Below, piece after piece: positions 8,864-17,304 of a stretch of DNA of 64,000 nt. The DNA comes from Azotobacter beijerinckii. Its GTDB lineage: Bacteria; Pseudomonadota; Gammaproteobacteria; Pseudomonadales; Pseudomonadaceae. Position numbers and translations under genes: made by a program. Within the stretch, counting starts at the first letter, position 1; the number at the start of each line of letters is the position of its first letter. Under the pieces are notes generated by a model. It ran no database searches and was not told where the DNA came from. It saw only the letters and a list, made by a program, of their open reading frames with translations. The DNA lies in assembly GCF_900110885.1 (NCBI RefSeq), contig NZ_FOFJ01000016.1:5805-69804 (forward strand), read 5' to 3'.

Positions 8864-9970
8864 TCAAACACCAATCTTGATGCCGCGCTCCTTGGCCGCC
8901 TTGAGCAGGCTAAGAGCGGCAGCCTCTGCACTGATACCCGACGCAATGGCCGCCGTCGCCGTGTCTTCCAGGCCGCGCACCGCCATGGCCCGAATACGTT
9001 TGGCACGCTCCCGCTCGGCGAGGATGGCGGCTGCGGCGGCCTGTGCCCTGATGGCGTTCAGGTTGCCGATCTGGATGGTTCGCGGATCGACGCCGGCCGC
9101 GATAGCCGCCCGAAACTCAGCGGTAGTTCTGACGACGGTCGGAGCGATACCGACCCATGTGCCGGATCGGCCGCTCAGCTCGGCGATCAGGGCCTCGAGC
9201 GATCCGGTGCGGTGCGCAAGCCCGGCCTCGACCGCCGCAGCCCCCACCCGCACGCCGCCGTGATCGCCCATGGCGGCCACCTTCTCGGGTTTGACACCGA
9301 GGTTTCGGGCCACCTTGGCGGTGAACACGTCGGCCAGGGCGTCGATGGTCTTGGCGATCTCGGCACGGCCCCGTTCGGTTTCGACGTCGGGCCGCTTGTT
9401 CGGGGCGTTGCTGCTGACGAGGGTGTAGCGCTTCTGGCCGGCTTCGGCCTGACGCACTGCTACTTCCAACACCACGCCGATGGACCCGAGCAGGGCGGTG
9501 TCGTCGACCACCACCTCGCCGGCGGCGCTGGCGATCCAGTAGGCGGCGCTGGCTCCGGTGCCGCCGACGTAGGCCTTGATCGGCTTTCGGCTGCGGGCGG
9601 CATACACCATATCCGCCAGCTCGTTGATGCCGGTGGCCTCGCCGCCGGGACTGTCGATGTTGAGGACGATGGCCTTGACCTTCGGGTCGTCGAGCGCGGT
9701 CCGCAGATCGGTAGCCAGCTCCTGCGTGCTGGTCGCCCCGCTGATGCGGGTGAACAGGTTGGCGTAGCGCATGATCGGCCCGGTGATCGGAATCACCGCC
9801 ACGCCGTCGCGTAGGGTGACGGCGCGGGTGTTGTCCAGCGGGCGACCGAGGCGGGCCTCCAGGGCTTCGGGATTGCCCTGGCGGTCGGCAATGGCCAGCA
9901 GCGCGTCGAGGGATTCGGGGAGCATCAGCCAAGGTTGGCCGGTTGCTCGTTCAAAGGCTCTGTTCATCAT
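8864..9970 (-). CDS. Phage-type S49 head-maturation protease
   Basis: This 368-residue S49/ClpP-fold serine peptidase has DSPGG at 106-110 and the presumed nucleophile Ser141 in GASAAYWIAS. The likely general base is Lys192, 51 residues later, as in the Ser/Lys dyad of phage C-type proteases and SohB. After the catalytic domain (about 45-260) the C-terminal 100 residues are Ala/Arg/Glu-rich helices, resembling the scaffold-like tail of capsid proteases. It has no signal peptide, unlike SppA/SohB. GGAG precedes the double-Met start. No capsid, portal or terminase gene follows, so the protease is orphaned in this element. Confidence 0.8.
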   Translation of the reverse strand: MMNRAFERATGQPWLMLPESLDALLAIADRQGNPEALEARLGRPLDNTRAVTLRDGVAVIPITGPIMRYANLFTRISGATSTQELATDLRTALDDPKVKAIVLNIDSPGGEATGINELADMVYAARSRKPIKAYVGGTGASAAYWIASAAGEVVVDDTALLGSIGVVLEVAVRQAEAGQKRYTLVSSNAPNKRPDVETERGRAEIAKTIDALADVFTAKVARNLGVKPEKVAAMGDHGGVRVGAAAVEAGLAHRTGSLEALIAELSGRSGTWVGIAPTVVRTTAEFRAAIAAGVDPRTIQIGNLNAIRAQAAAAAILAERERAKRIRAMAVRGLEDTATAAIASGISAEAAALSLLKAAKERGIKIGV

Positions 9971-10027
9971 CGGGATTCTCTCCGGGTAGGCCGGGCCACC
10001 GTGCGAACGCCAGTGGCCCGGTAAGCG

Positions 10028-10882
10028 TCACGCCGCGGTCAACTGCTCGATGCCGATTTCGGCGCGGGCTTCGGCGAGGTAACGCGAGCCCAGGTAACGC
10101 GGCCCGTTCGGTGCCAGCAGAGGCAGATGCAGCTCGGACAGCGCGTCATTGAAGCCCAACGCCTTGTCGACGGCTGCCACATGGGCGGCGATGTTGGCCA
10201 GGTCGCGGGCAGCCCGATCCAACTTGGCGGCCCACAGGTAGCGAGCGGCCAGCAACACCTCGCGGTGGGCGTCGTGATGGCGTTGCCGGGCTTCGTCGAT
10301 GCCCGCCTGCAGCTTGTCCAGCTCGCCAGCGAGTGCTTCCGCAACGGCCGTTGCGGCGGTCTGACCTCCCGTGCAGGTGGCCACCGCGTTGGTCGCGGTT
10401 TCGAGTGCAACCCGAGCCCGCTGTTCGGCGGCCTTGTCGTCCGTCGCCAGCGCCTCGGCATACAGACGGGCAGCCTCGTGCTCTTGTGCCTGTGCGGCTT
10501 CAAGCTCGTGGCGCTGGGAGGCCTGCATGCTCTCCAGCTTGCCGGCCAATGCGGTCCGCTTCGCCTCAAGCTGCCGCAGCTCGGCTTGCGCGGTGTCCAT
10601 GGTCTTGCGGGCCGCTTTGATCGAGGCCGGCGCGTTCTTCACGCCTTCCTCCCATTCGACCAGGCGTTGCAGCCGGGCCACTTCCTTGCGGTGTTCCTCG
10701 ATCTCGGTCTTCGCCTGGCTGTAAGGAGCCAGAACCTCATGCGGGTAAGCGGGACGGCTGGCGCGGCTGCTCTTGAACATCGCCAAGGCCGCATCGGCGG
10801 ATTGCTTGAGCTGCGGCAGCTGCTCGTTGAGGCGTGCGATTTCAGCCAGGCGATGTTTCAGTTGCTTCATGTTGTCGGTCAT
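10028..10882 (-). CDS. Coiled-coil protein of the element, function unknown
   Basis: The 284-residue protein starts at MTDNMKQL. It is rich in Ala, Gln, Glu and Arg and is predicted to be almost wholly helical, with heptad-like stretches at about 50-215. No enzyme motif is visible. The start at 10882 is chosen because AGGAAC precedes it; the longer frame to 11026 only covers the tail of the next gene in another frame. It lies between the primase-helicase and the S49 protease, so a capsid-scaffold or replication-accessory role are both possible. The evidence does not decide. Confidence 0.6.
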   Translation of the reverse strand: MTDNMKQLKHRLAEIARLNEQLPQLKQSADAALAMFKSSRASRPAYPHEVLAPYSQAKTEIEEHRKEVARLQRLVEWEEGVKNAPASIKAARKTMDTAQAELRQLEAKRTALAGKLESMQASQRHELEAAQAQEHEAARLYAEALATDDKAAEQRARVALETATNAVATCTGGQTAATAVAEALAGELDKLQAGIDEARQRHHDAHREVLLAARYLWAAKLDRAARDLANIAAHVAAVDKALGFNDALSELHLPLLAPNGPRYLGSRYLAEARAEIGIEQLTAA

Positions 10883-10970
10883 GGTCTTTGTTCCTGAATA
10901 GGTGATGGGGTGTTCTTCGCGGGCTGGCCAGGCCCGAAGGCGCCGGCGGCTCTCCTGTAGTGACCTGGCC

Positions 10971-13904
10971 TCAGGCGGCGAGGGCGTCGGTTTCGTCGGA
11001 GAGCAGGGCGGCGGCGGACACCACATAGGCCCGCGTGCGCGGCATGCCCGGCAGCGCCACGACCTGCGCGGCTTTGCCGTTGTCGTCGGGCTCCAGAATC
11101 CCCCGCGCGATCAGCTCGCGATTGACGTTGCGCAGGTTCATCCCCTTGAACACCTCGTCTCGCCAGGCGGTGGACAGGAAGTAGTAGGTCACCGAGGTGT
11201 AGAGCAGATCCCCCACGCCGTGCTCCAGGGTCCGGCGGAAGCCCAGGCGGTCGCCGGTGCGCGGCGCGTGGTCGTCGACCTTGGCGGCGACGGACTCCCA
11301 GCGGGTGAAGCGGCTTTCCCCGTAGCGTTCGACGACCAAGCGCAGGCGGGCGACGATGGCGTCGCTCTCCAGATTGCCGGCGCCGCCCCGTTCGGCCAGC
11401 CAGGCGTCGAGACAGACGCGGGCCGCTGCCGTGGCCGTGCCCTCCGGCCAGTCCGTCACGCCGAGTGCGGTGGCCAGTTCGCCGGCGGCGGCAGCCAGGG
11501 CGAAGCGGGCGGCGGCGCGCTGGGCCTGCCCGCTGGCAGAGGCGGGCAGCACCTCGGCGACGAAGCGTTCCAGGGTGCTGCGCAGGATCGCCCGGTAGGC
11601 GTCCAGCCGGCCCGGCTCGCAGAGCGCCGACAGGAGGGCGACCAGGGGCGTGCCGTAGTAGCGGCCGACGCGGGCCTTGAGCGCTTCGGAGAGGGCGGCC
11701 CCGCCGTCGAAGCCGTGCAGCGTGTCGAACAGCCCGTGGCCTTTGCCGGCATCGGCCGGAATGGCCAGCATGCGGATATCCATGCCGGCCTTCAGCTCCT
11801 TGTTCGCCTCGGCCATGTGCTGCGCCAGGGTGTATTCCCCGCTGGAGATGAACAGCAGACGCCATTCCTGCACCTGTCGGCCCGCCTGGCCCCGGTCGTT
11901 GGCCCGCGCCTTGCCGGTGCCGTTGCCGAGCATGTAGACGGTTTCGCCGACGATGCGCGGATCGCACTGGCTGATCTCGTCCAGCACCAGCAGCCCATCC
12001 GAGTGGGCGGCGGCGATGGACTCCAGGGCGTTGTCGGTCGAGCGCCAGGAGCGCTCGAAGGCCGGCGGCCCGTACACGGAGCAGGCGACGCGGCCGGTGG
12101 TGCTCTTGCCGGTCGAGCTGATGCCGTAGAAGTGGAAGCCGCCGGACTCCTGCCCGACCAGGTGCAGCAGCGGCCCGGCGAAGGCCACGCAGACCGCGAA
12201 AGCCAGGCGGTGATTGCCCACGCACAGTGCGCCGATCTGCCGTTGCCACTGCTCCAGGGTGCCGGCCTGCTCGATGGGCGGCAGCGGCGTGCCGGCCTCG
12301 TAGAAGTGCAGGTGCTCGTCGCTGCTGCCGAGCTTGCGGTCGGGCAGCAGGTAGGCGCTGTCATGCCAGCCCAGGCGGCTGACCAGCCGGGCGCGGGCCG
12401 GGCTGTCGTAGGCTTGCAGGTAGCCCTGCAGGTCGTTGCGCGCATTGCGGGCGCTGCGTGCCGGCGCCATGCGCAGGCCCATGTTGACCAGCGGGGCGAC
12501 CACGTCCTTGCCGAACTCGCCGACCATGGCGCTGCCCGGAATGTTCAAGCGCTTTTTCGCCCCGTCCGGGTCGTCGAACTCCACCAGCAGGCCCCAGTTG
12601 TGGCCCTTGTCGTCGCGGGTGCGCGCCAGGATCTCCAGGCGTGAGCAGATGTGCCGGGCCTCGCCGTCATCGCCGGAACAGAACACCCCGGCCTCCGTCA
12701 CCTTGTACCCGGCCGGCTGGCCGCCGGTGCCGTTTGCGGTTTCTCCTGCGGAGCGGGCCGGCTTACGTTTCGAGCGGCTGGCGGGTTTGCCGGTGGCTTC
12801 GGCGGGTGCCGGAGCCGGAGCGTCATGGTCCTGCCGTTCCGGGGCGGTCGCCGGCGTCAGGGCGAACAGTTCCCCGCTGCGCAGCAACTCGGCCAGGTGC
12901 GCCGGCGTCCAGCCCTTGGACTGGGCGTCGGCGGCGTCGTCGCCCTCGGCCCATTTGCCGCCGGGAGCGAAGGTCGGGCGGTCGCCGTCGAGGCCGGGCC
13001 GCTGGTTGAACACGCTCAGGGCCAGCACCTGCACGGAGGCAGCGCCCAGCTCGCGCAGCCGCTCGGCCAGCGGCTCCATGCAGGCCAGCCCGGGAGCGTC
13101 GTTGTCCGGCCAGAGCAGCACGTCGCGCCCGGCCAGCGGGGCAAAGTCCGCCTTGTGCCAGGAGTTCGAGCCGTTCGGCCAGCAGGTGGCGACATGCCCG
13201 GGCAGCAGCTCGGCGGCGGCGTCGGCGGCCTTCTCGCCTTCGCAGACGACTACCGGCGCGCCCGGGCGCCGGGCCAGCTCGTCCAGGCGCAGCAGCGGGC
13301 GCGGCTCGGGCAGGCCGGACCAGCGCCATTGATGGGCGCCGTCGGCGTTTCTGCACCAGGTCAGCGGAGCGAAGACCTTTTCCCGCTGGCCGTCGGCATC
13401 CGGCCCCAGGTCGAAGCGATAGAGCACGAACAGGGGCCGGCCTTCGGCATCCCGATAGACCCACACCTTGGACGGTGCTCCGTGCTGGCGGTGGGTCTTG
13501 TAAACCTTGGCCATGGCCTCGGTGGGGATCGGCAGCACCGGCTCCCACTCGGGCGCCTTGGTCTTGCTGGCCGGTGCCGTGCTGTCGCCGGCGGTCACGT
13601 CCAGGAAGTCCGCCAGCCGGTTGCAGGCCTCCACGTCCGTGCAGTGCTCTAGATAGCGCACCAGGTCGATCAGATCGCCGCCCTTGTCGCCGGTGGCGAA
13701 GTCGGACCAGGTGCCCTTGGCCAGGTTCACCTTGAGCGATCCGGCATGCTTGTCGGCACGGGTGGGATTGGGTGCGGTGTACTCCTTGCCGCCGTCCACC
13801 CGTTTGCCGCCGGGCAGCCAGTGGGCGAGCACCTGCTCGATGGCGCGTAGGGAAGCGGCTTTGACGTCGGCGAAGCTCGGGCGCTTGGGTTTCTGGCCGG
13901 TCAT
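10971..13904 (-). CDS. Toprim/DUF927 primase-helicase, replication protein
   Basis: This 977-residue protein has an N-terminal region related to phage primase leader domains (GTWSDFATGDKGGDLI, 65-80). A Toprim domain follows, with VVVCEGEK at 218-225 and the acidic strand LLWPDND at 263-269. After a basic, Pro/Ala-rich linker (350-400) comes a DUF927 helicase domain with Walker A GISSTGKST at 594-602 and Walker B LLVLDEI at 638-644. The architecture parallels the P4 alpha protein and other satellite or plasmid primase-helicases, and implies autonomous replication after excision. Its ATG overlaps the preceding stop (ATGA at 13901-13904). Confidence 0.9.
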   Translation of the reverse strand: MTGQKPKRPSFADVKAASLRAIEQVLAHWLPGGKRVDGGKEYTAPNPTRADKHAGSLKVNLAKGTWSDFATGDKGGDLIDLVRYLEHCTDVEACNRLADFLDVTAGDSTAPASKTKAPEWEPVLPIPTEAMAKVYKTHRQHGAPSKVWVYRDAEGRPLFVLYRFDLGPDADGQREKVFAPLTWCRNADGAHQWRWSGLPEPRPLLRLDELARRPGAPVVVCEGEKAADAAAELLPGHVATCWPNGSNSWHKADFAPLAGRDVLLWPDNDAPGLACMEPLAERLRELGAASVQVLALSVFNQRPGLDGDRPTFAPGGKWAEGDDAADAQSKGWTPAHLAELLRSGELFALTPATAPERQDHDAPAPAPAEATGKPASRSKRKPARSAGETANGTGGQPAGYKVTEAGVFCSGDDGEARHICSRLEILARTRDDKGHNWGLLVEFDDPDGAKKRLNIPGSAMVGEFGKDVVAPLVNMGLRMAPARSARNARNDLQGYLQAYDSPARARLVSRLGWHDSAYLLPDRKLGSSDEHLHFYEAGTPLPPIEQAGTLEQWQRQIGALCVGNHRLAFAVCVAFAGPLLHLVGQESGGFHFYGISSTGKSTTGRVACSVYGPPAFERSWRSTDNALESIAAAHSDGLLVLDEISQCDPRIVGETVYMLGNGTGKARANDRGQAGRQVQEWRLLFISSGEYTLAQHMAEANKELKAGMDIRMLAIPADAGKGHGLFDTLHGFDGGAALSEALKARVGRYYGTPLVALLSALCEPGRLDAYRAILRSTLERFVAEVLPASASGQAQRAAARFALAAAAGELATALGVTDWPEGTATAAARVCLDAWLAERGGAGNLESDAIVARLRLVVERYGESRFTRWESVAAKVDDHAPRTGDRLGFRRTLEHGVGDLLYTSVTYYFLSTAWRDEVFKGMNLRNVNRELIARGILEPDDNGKAAQVVALPGMPRTRAYVVSAAALLSDETDALAA

Positions 13905-14260
13905 TGGCCGGCCCTCGCGTGCTTGACCGTATGGAGGCCATGGACTTCCGAGGCCTGGCCGATCCCTTTCGATGCCTGATGCTCGCGCCGCCGGCAATCG
14001 CAGGCCGCGTCATAGAGCGTGCGGGCATCGGAGCTGAGCAGGCGGACGGCGAGAAAGCAGCCGGCCAGCTCGGAGGCCGTGAACTCGTCCAGGTCGGTGA
14101 CGCAGCTCAGTACGTTCAGCAGGTGCTGGGCGGCGCTCTGGCGCATGTCCGCCTCGTTGGTCAGTTCCAGGTAGCTGGCGTCGGTGCGATAGCCCAGCAC
14201 CGCGAGCGAGTTGGCCTGCGAATCGGCGCGCAGGGGGCGGAAGACGGGAGCGGGCTTCAT
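13901..14260 (-). CDS. Small helical protein upstream of the primase, unknown
   Basis: The 119-residue protein is mainly helical, with no recognised domain. Its start overlaps the preceding 57-residue gene by ATGA and its stop overlaps the primase start by ATGA, so it is translated as part of the same unit. The central segment (45-85) contains a DLDEFTASELAGCFLAVRLL helix. Confidence 0.6.
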   Translation of the reverse strand: MKPAPVFRPLRADSQANSLAVLGYRTDASYLELTNEADMRQSAAQHLLNVLSCVTDLDEFTASELAGCFLAVRLLSSDARTLYDAACDCRRREHQASKGIGQASEVHGLHTVKHARAGQ

Positions 14261-14430
14261 TGCGCACCCCCGGTAGCTTCCAGGGAGCGAGCGATGGTGA
14301 TGTGGTGGTTGTAGCGGGCCAAGCGGGAGGAGAGGGAAGAGTCGGCGCGGAGGGCGGCAAGGGCCATGGCGCGGTGTGCGGCGGCGCGTTGCCGGAGTGC
14401 GGACGGATTGAGGGCGTGGTCGTGCTTCAT
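14257..14430 (-). CDS. Small basic protein, unknown
   Basis: The 57-residue protein is rich in Ala, Arg and His. The start at 14430 is supported by AGGAG 8 nt upstream and the stop overlaps the next start (ATGA). The longer in-frame extension to 14748 covers the structured leader and is not taken as coding. It is the first gene of the replication unit. Confidence 0.55.
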   Translation of the reverse strand: MKHDHALNPSALRQRAAAHRAMALAALRADSSLSSRLARYNHHITIARSLEATGGAQ

Positions 14431-14827
14431 GGGTGGTGCTCCTAGAGTTTGGGAGCCGCCACCGCCGTTCTCACGCGGCAACTGGTGGCGGACTGTACGC
14501 GGGGTGAGAAACCGGGACTCTAGGAACCCGGCCAGGCCGAAGCCTGCCCGCGCACAGCCGCCATAACACGACACTGCGGACGCAAAAAAAGCGCCTGCAA
14601 TGGTCTTAGGGGCGCTGTTGCGCCTAGAGTTGAACGGGTTCTCACGCCCGGTCGCTGAATTTGCAGCGACGGCGGGAGAGTAGCGCCGGCCATGGCGGAG
14701 CGCAAGCGCGGCACGTCGCCGGCCTTGCTGGTGGTAGCCGTTGGGCATAGACTTTCCTTGCAGTTCGGTGATGAGGGCTGCGGTTTTCTCGAAACGCCTA
14801 CGGTTCCAGCCGTGGGCGTTTTGCTTT
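14431..14827 (-). ncRNA. Candidate CI-RNA/Icd-type leader upstream of the replication genes
   Basis: The 397-bp gap holds, on the minus strand, a 30-nt hairpin (14792-14821, arms AAACGCC/GGCGTTT with ACGG/CCGT inside). Next come CCGCAGCC, CTGCAAGGAAAG and an ATG at about 14748. A degenerate reading frame ending near 14520 looks like the Icd/Ash family seen in enteric P4-like satellites (a GQASAWPGS-like end). Then come the terminator at 14584-14616 and the first replication gene. This layout suggests a leader RNA controlling replication genes. Recognition is from memory of P4-like leaders and needs an RNA covariance search. Confidence 0.4.
14584..14616 (-). terminator. Rho-independent terminator in the replication leader
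   Basis: On the minus strand AGCGCC and GGCGCT form a stem with a 15-nt loop, followed by seven T. It lies between the candidate leader start (14745-14821) and the first replication gene (14430). It could therefore attenuate transcription of the primase operon, as the P4 immunity terminator does. The attenuation role is inferred. Confidence 0.6.
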
Positions 14828-15154
14828 TCAGGGGGAGAGGTCCCGCAGGGCCAGCAGGGGCAGGAAGCCGTCCCGGATCATCTGCCGGGCGTCCTCGTAG
14901 GCATCGGCCTTGCTGTCGTCGCCCAGCACGACCAGGCCGGCCCGCGTCGGGTGCATGGCCAGCACGCACCAGGTGCCGTCCGGCCAAGCCATCAAGGCCA
15001 CCCGGGCGCCTTGCCGCTCCCGCTTGCGCCGGTAGCGGTTGCAGCGGGCCAGACTGGTGGTGGACAGGCCGGTTTGCCGCAGTGTCTCGAACGGGTGCAG
15101 GCGCCCGGAGTGGGCCAGGTGGGTGGCGCCATGGCTGGCGTTGGCGAAGTCCAT
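14828..15154 (-). CDS. Element protein of unknown function (108 aa)
   Basis: The protein has a basic N-terminal half with a CNRYRRKRERQG stretch (about 38-49) and a C-terminal half reading WPDGTWCVLAMHPTRAGLVVLGDD. No family is recognised. Its ATG shares one base with the preceding stop (TGATG at 15152-15156), so it is translationally coupled to the 216-residue gene. A hairpin immediately after its stop begins the leader region. Confidence 0.55.
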   Translation of the reverse strand: MDFANASHGATHLAHSGRLHPFETLRQTGLSTTSLARCNRYRRKRERQGARVALMAWPDGTWCVLAMHPTRAGLVVLGDDSKADAYEDARQMIRDGFLPLLALRDLSP

Positions 15155-15804
15155 CAGGCCGAACCCGCCAGACGCAGTAGGGGCGGCTCCGGTAGCTCGC
15201 CGCGCAGCCAGGCGGCCAACTGGCGGTCTTGCTCGATCCCCATCTGGCGCTGGTCGGCCAGGCGCCGCCGATCATGGGAAAGGGCCTGCCGGCGCTCCTG
15301 CTCCAACCGTTCGATTTCGGCGGCTTGAGTCGAAGACCAGGAAGGGTTCGATTTGCAGTACTCCTCGAGGCCGGCAATCTGTCTCCGGTAGTGCCGATCA
15401 AGCTCGTCCAGCTCGCGCTGTTCGTAGGTATCCCAGGCGGCGCTGTCGTCGAAGTACAGGCAGAACTCGCCCAGGTCGAAGTGGTACGTCACCCACTTGC
15501 GCAGGAGGCCGGCGCCTTCCCAGGCTTTCAGCATGGCCGCCGATTTGGCGAACAGGCCGTCGCCGACGACGACGCCATACTCGCGGCGGCTGGCTCGCGC
15601 CAGCACGGCGGGCAGTCCGTCCAGGGGCTCGCAGGGCACCGCCAGGCCTGCACCGTTGACGAACTGGGCGTCCCGGCTGGAGCCGTCCCAGCTCACGGCG
15701 GCGATGGTGCGATGGCGACCACGCGGGCCATTCCCGCCAGGAAAGGCGAAGCCCAGGCCGTAGCTGTCGAGGAAGGGGCCGGCCTGATAGCGGCGCTTGG
15801 TCAT
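15154..15804 (-). CDS. Element protein of unknown function (216 aa)
   Basis: No family is recognised. The first 110 residues look globular (GPFLDSYGLGFAFPGG near the start, then a VSWDGSSRDAQF strand-turn). Residues 125-195 are charged and helical with heptad character. The start at 15804 overlaps the AlpA-like stop by ATGA; the upstream in-frame Met at 15846 lies inside the AlpA gene and is not used. Confidence 0.55.
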   Translation of the reverse strand: MTKRRYQAGPFLDSYGLGFAFPGGNGPRGRHRTIAAVSWDGSSRDAQFVNGAGLAVPCEPLDGLPAVLARASRREYGVVVGDGLFAKSAAMLKAWEGAGLLRKWVTYHFDLGEFCLYFDDSAAWDTYEQRELDELDRHYRRQIAGLEEYCKSNPSWSSTQAAEIERLEQERRQALSHDRRRLADQRQMGIEQDRQLAAWLRGELPEPPLLRLAGSA

Positions 15805-16139
15805 GCGGCGGCCCTCCCGCGAGCGGCGATCCGTGCTCGTACCCATTCCTGAATCTCGCCCAGTACCCAGGCCACCGGAGCGCCCCGGGCGGTGCTGTCG
15901 CTCAGCTTCACGGGCAGCGGAAAGCCGCTCTCCGGCTGCTTCATCAGCTTGTAGATGGTCGGCCGGGCCAGGCCGACGATGGTTTCCACGTCTTTCATGC
16001 GAACCAGGGTGGTGGCAGGATCGAACGGGTAGGGTTCTGCGCCGGCCTTGCGCATCGGCTGGGGGGAGCCGGCCAAAGGCTTCAGAGGGCAGGCCAGAGC
16101 AGCAGACGGAGCGTTCTTGGTCATCGCCATCCCCTTCAT
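15801..16139 (-). CDS. AlpA-family winged-helix regulator
   Basis: The 112-residue protein has a C-terminal AlpA-type domain. It reads RMKDVETIVGLARPTIYKLM (about 48-67), then FPLPVKL and a VAWVLGEIQEWV helix, the classical order of AlpA/MerR-like excisionase regulators. The first 40 residues are a low-complexity extension. The ATG at 16139 overlaps the previous stop (ATGA), but an internal Met at 16124 with AAGGGG six bases upstream may be the main start. Such proteins regulate the integrase and excision in P4-type elements. Confidence 0.75.
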   Translation of the reverse strand: MKGMAMTKNAPSAALACPLKPLAGSPQPMRKAGAEPYPFDPATTLVRMKDVETIVGLARPTIYKLMKQPESGFPLPVKLSDSTARGAPVAWVLGEIQEWVRARIAARGRAAA

Positions 16140-16372
16140 GCGGCCGAGCCGTTGGTTTGCCGGCGGCTTTCCAGCCAGGCGATCACGTCTTGGCGGCGGT
16201 AGCGGATGCGGTTGCCGATGCGATACCAAGGCAGGTCGCTACGACGATTGCTGCGCCAGGCGGCCAGGGTCTTGGTGCGCAGATCAAGGGCGGTGGCGAC
16301 TTGCTCCGGGGTCATCAGGTCGGCGGGAGAGAGCGGCGAAGCGTCGGCGAAGTGCCGGACGGGCTTTGGCAT
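16136..16372 (-). CDS. Excisionase-like helix-turn-helix protein
   Basis: The 78-residue protein carries a MerR-like HTH_17 domain: MTPEQVATALDLRTKTLAAW, then YRIGNRIRYRRQDVIAWLES. This is the layout of recombination directionality factors and small phage regulators. AGGGAAA precedes the start. It opens the ATGA-linked chain of small genes. Confidence 0.7.
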   Translation of the reverse strand: MPKPVRHFADASPLSPADLMTPEQVATALDLRTKTLAAWRSNRRSDLPWYRIGNRIRYRRQDVIAWLESRRQTNGSAA

Positions 16373-16442
16373 GGAGGTTTCCCTGTACTGGTTGAGACAG
16401 GGAAGAGGCTACGGGTGGCACAGTAGTGGCGGCAGGGGGGCT

Positions 16443-17243
16443 TTACTTTTTCCGTTGGTTAACCGGATCAGGTGAAATGGAAAGCCCGAGGCGCTGCAAT
16501 ATGGCGCCCATGGCCGGCTTCGACAGGGCTTTGCCGGTTTCCCGCTCCTGCCAGGCGCGCAGCTTGCTGTTCAGGTTGTGAAAGCGAGTGCCGGAGTGGA
16601 TCAGTTCGAGCGCCTTCATTCGGATGGCCTGATCACGCTGGGCCTCACCAGACTGCCGGCGCCTTTCGATTTCACCCCAGCAGCCCCAAGCCTTATGGCC
16701 CACCTGTTTGGACGCCTCGCCGGCCAGTTCGCCCAGCTCGATGCATGCCTCGCATTCGTCGGGTGGCAGCCATGCACCGGCGCTGGAAACGCATTCAACA
16801 ATCCCATCGAGGTGTGTTCGGTACAGATCGAGTGCCGCTATTTCATCCGGCACCACACCTTGCAGGCACTTACCGAGTTCGCAGAGGGCGTGTAGCGAAC
16901 AGGCCATGGCGAATGCGGTTATTGCCTGAATGTCCGTTACCCCATCGCAACCGGAGGCGAGGCGTACTTCGTCGGCAAGTAGCGATGGCGAATAGCTGGC
17001 TGCTGCCTGGTAAATCGAGTCGGTATGGGCGATGGCGCCAAGGCAGAGTGCCGGCCCCGTATCGTCTGGCAGCCATTCCCTGCATTTCTCCAAGAGCGCC
17101 AGGGTCGCATCGACCTGTCCGGCATAGCGCTCGAAACCCGGAAGGACAGCCAGGCGTGCCCGGATTTCGGAAATGGGTGTTCCGACCGGGGCGACCGGCA
17201 TTCCACCAACGATCAAGGCATCGCTCAATCCATCCCCCCACAC
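16443..17243 (-). CDS. Element protein of unknown function (266 aa)
   Basis: The helical protein has several Cys residues in its centre (DECEACIELGELAG near 160) and a C-terminal segment (FHNLNSKLRAWQERETGKAL onward) that could be a small DNA-binding or phage regulatory domain. The GTG start at 17241-17243 is uncertain; a TTG at 17228 behind a G-rich stretch is an alternative. It lies between the iteron module M4 and the excisionase-like gene, reading the same way. Confidence 0.5.
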   Translation of the reverse strand: MWGDGLSDALIVGGMPVAPVGTPISEIRARLAVLPGFERYAGQVDATLALLEKCREWLPDDTGPALCLGAIAHTDSIYQAAASYSPSLLADEVRLASGCDGVTDIQAITAFAMACSLHALCELGKCLQGVVPDEIAALDLYRTHLDGIVECVSSAGAWLPPDECEACIELGELAGEASKQVGHKAWGCWGEIERRRQSGEAQRDQAIRMKALELIHSGTRFHNLNSKLRAWQERETGKALSKPAMGAILQRLGLSISPDPVNQRKK

Positions 17244-17304
17244 CCCAGAAGCGCCATGAGACCTCAGCGCGCGCCTTCGCTCGTGTCCCGAGTCCGGGCC
17301 TCAA

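Noticed and set aside
8864..9970. Host SppA/SohB signal-peptide peptidase
   Set aside because: There is no signal peptide or membrane anchor, and the scaffold-like C-terminus and element context favour a phage head protease.
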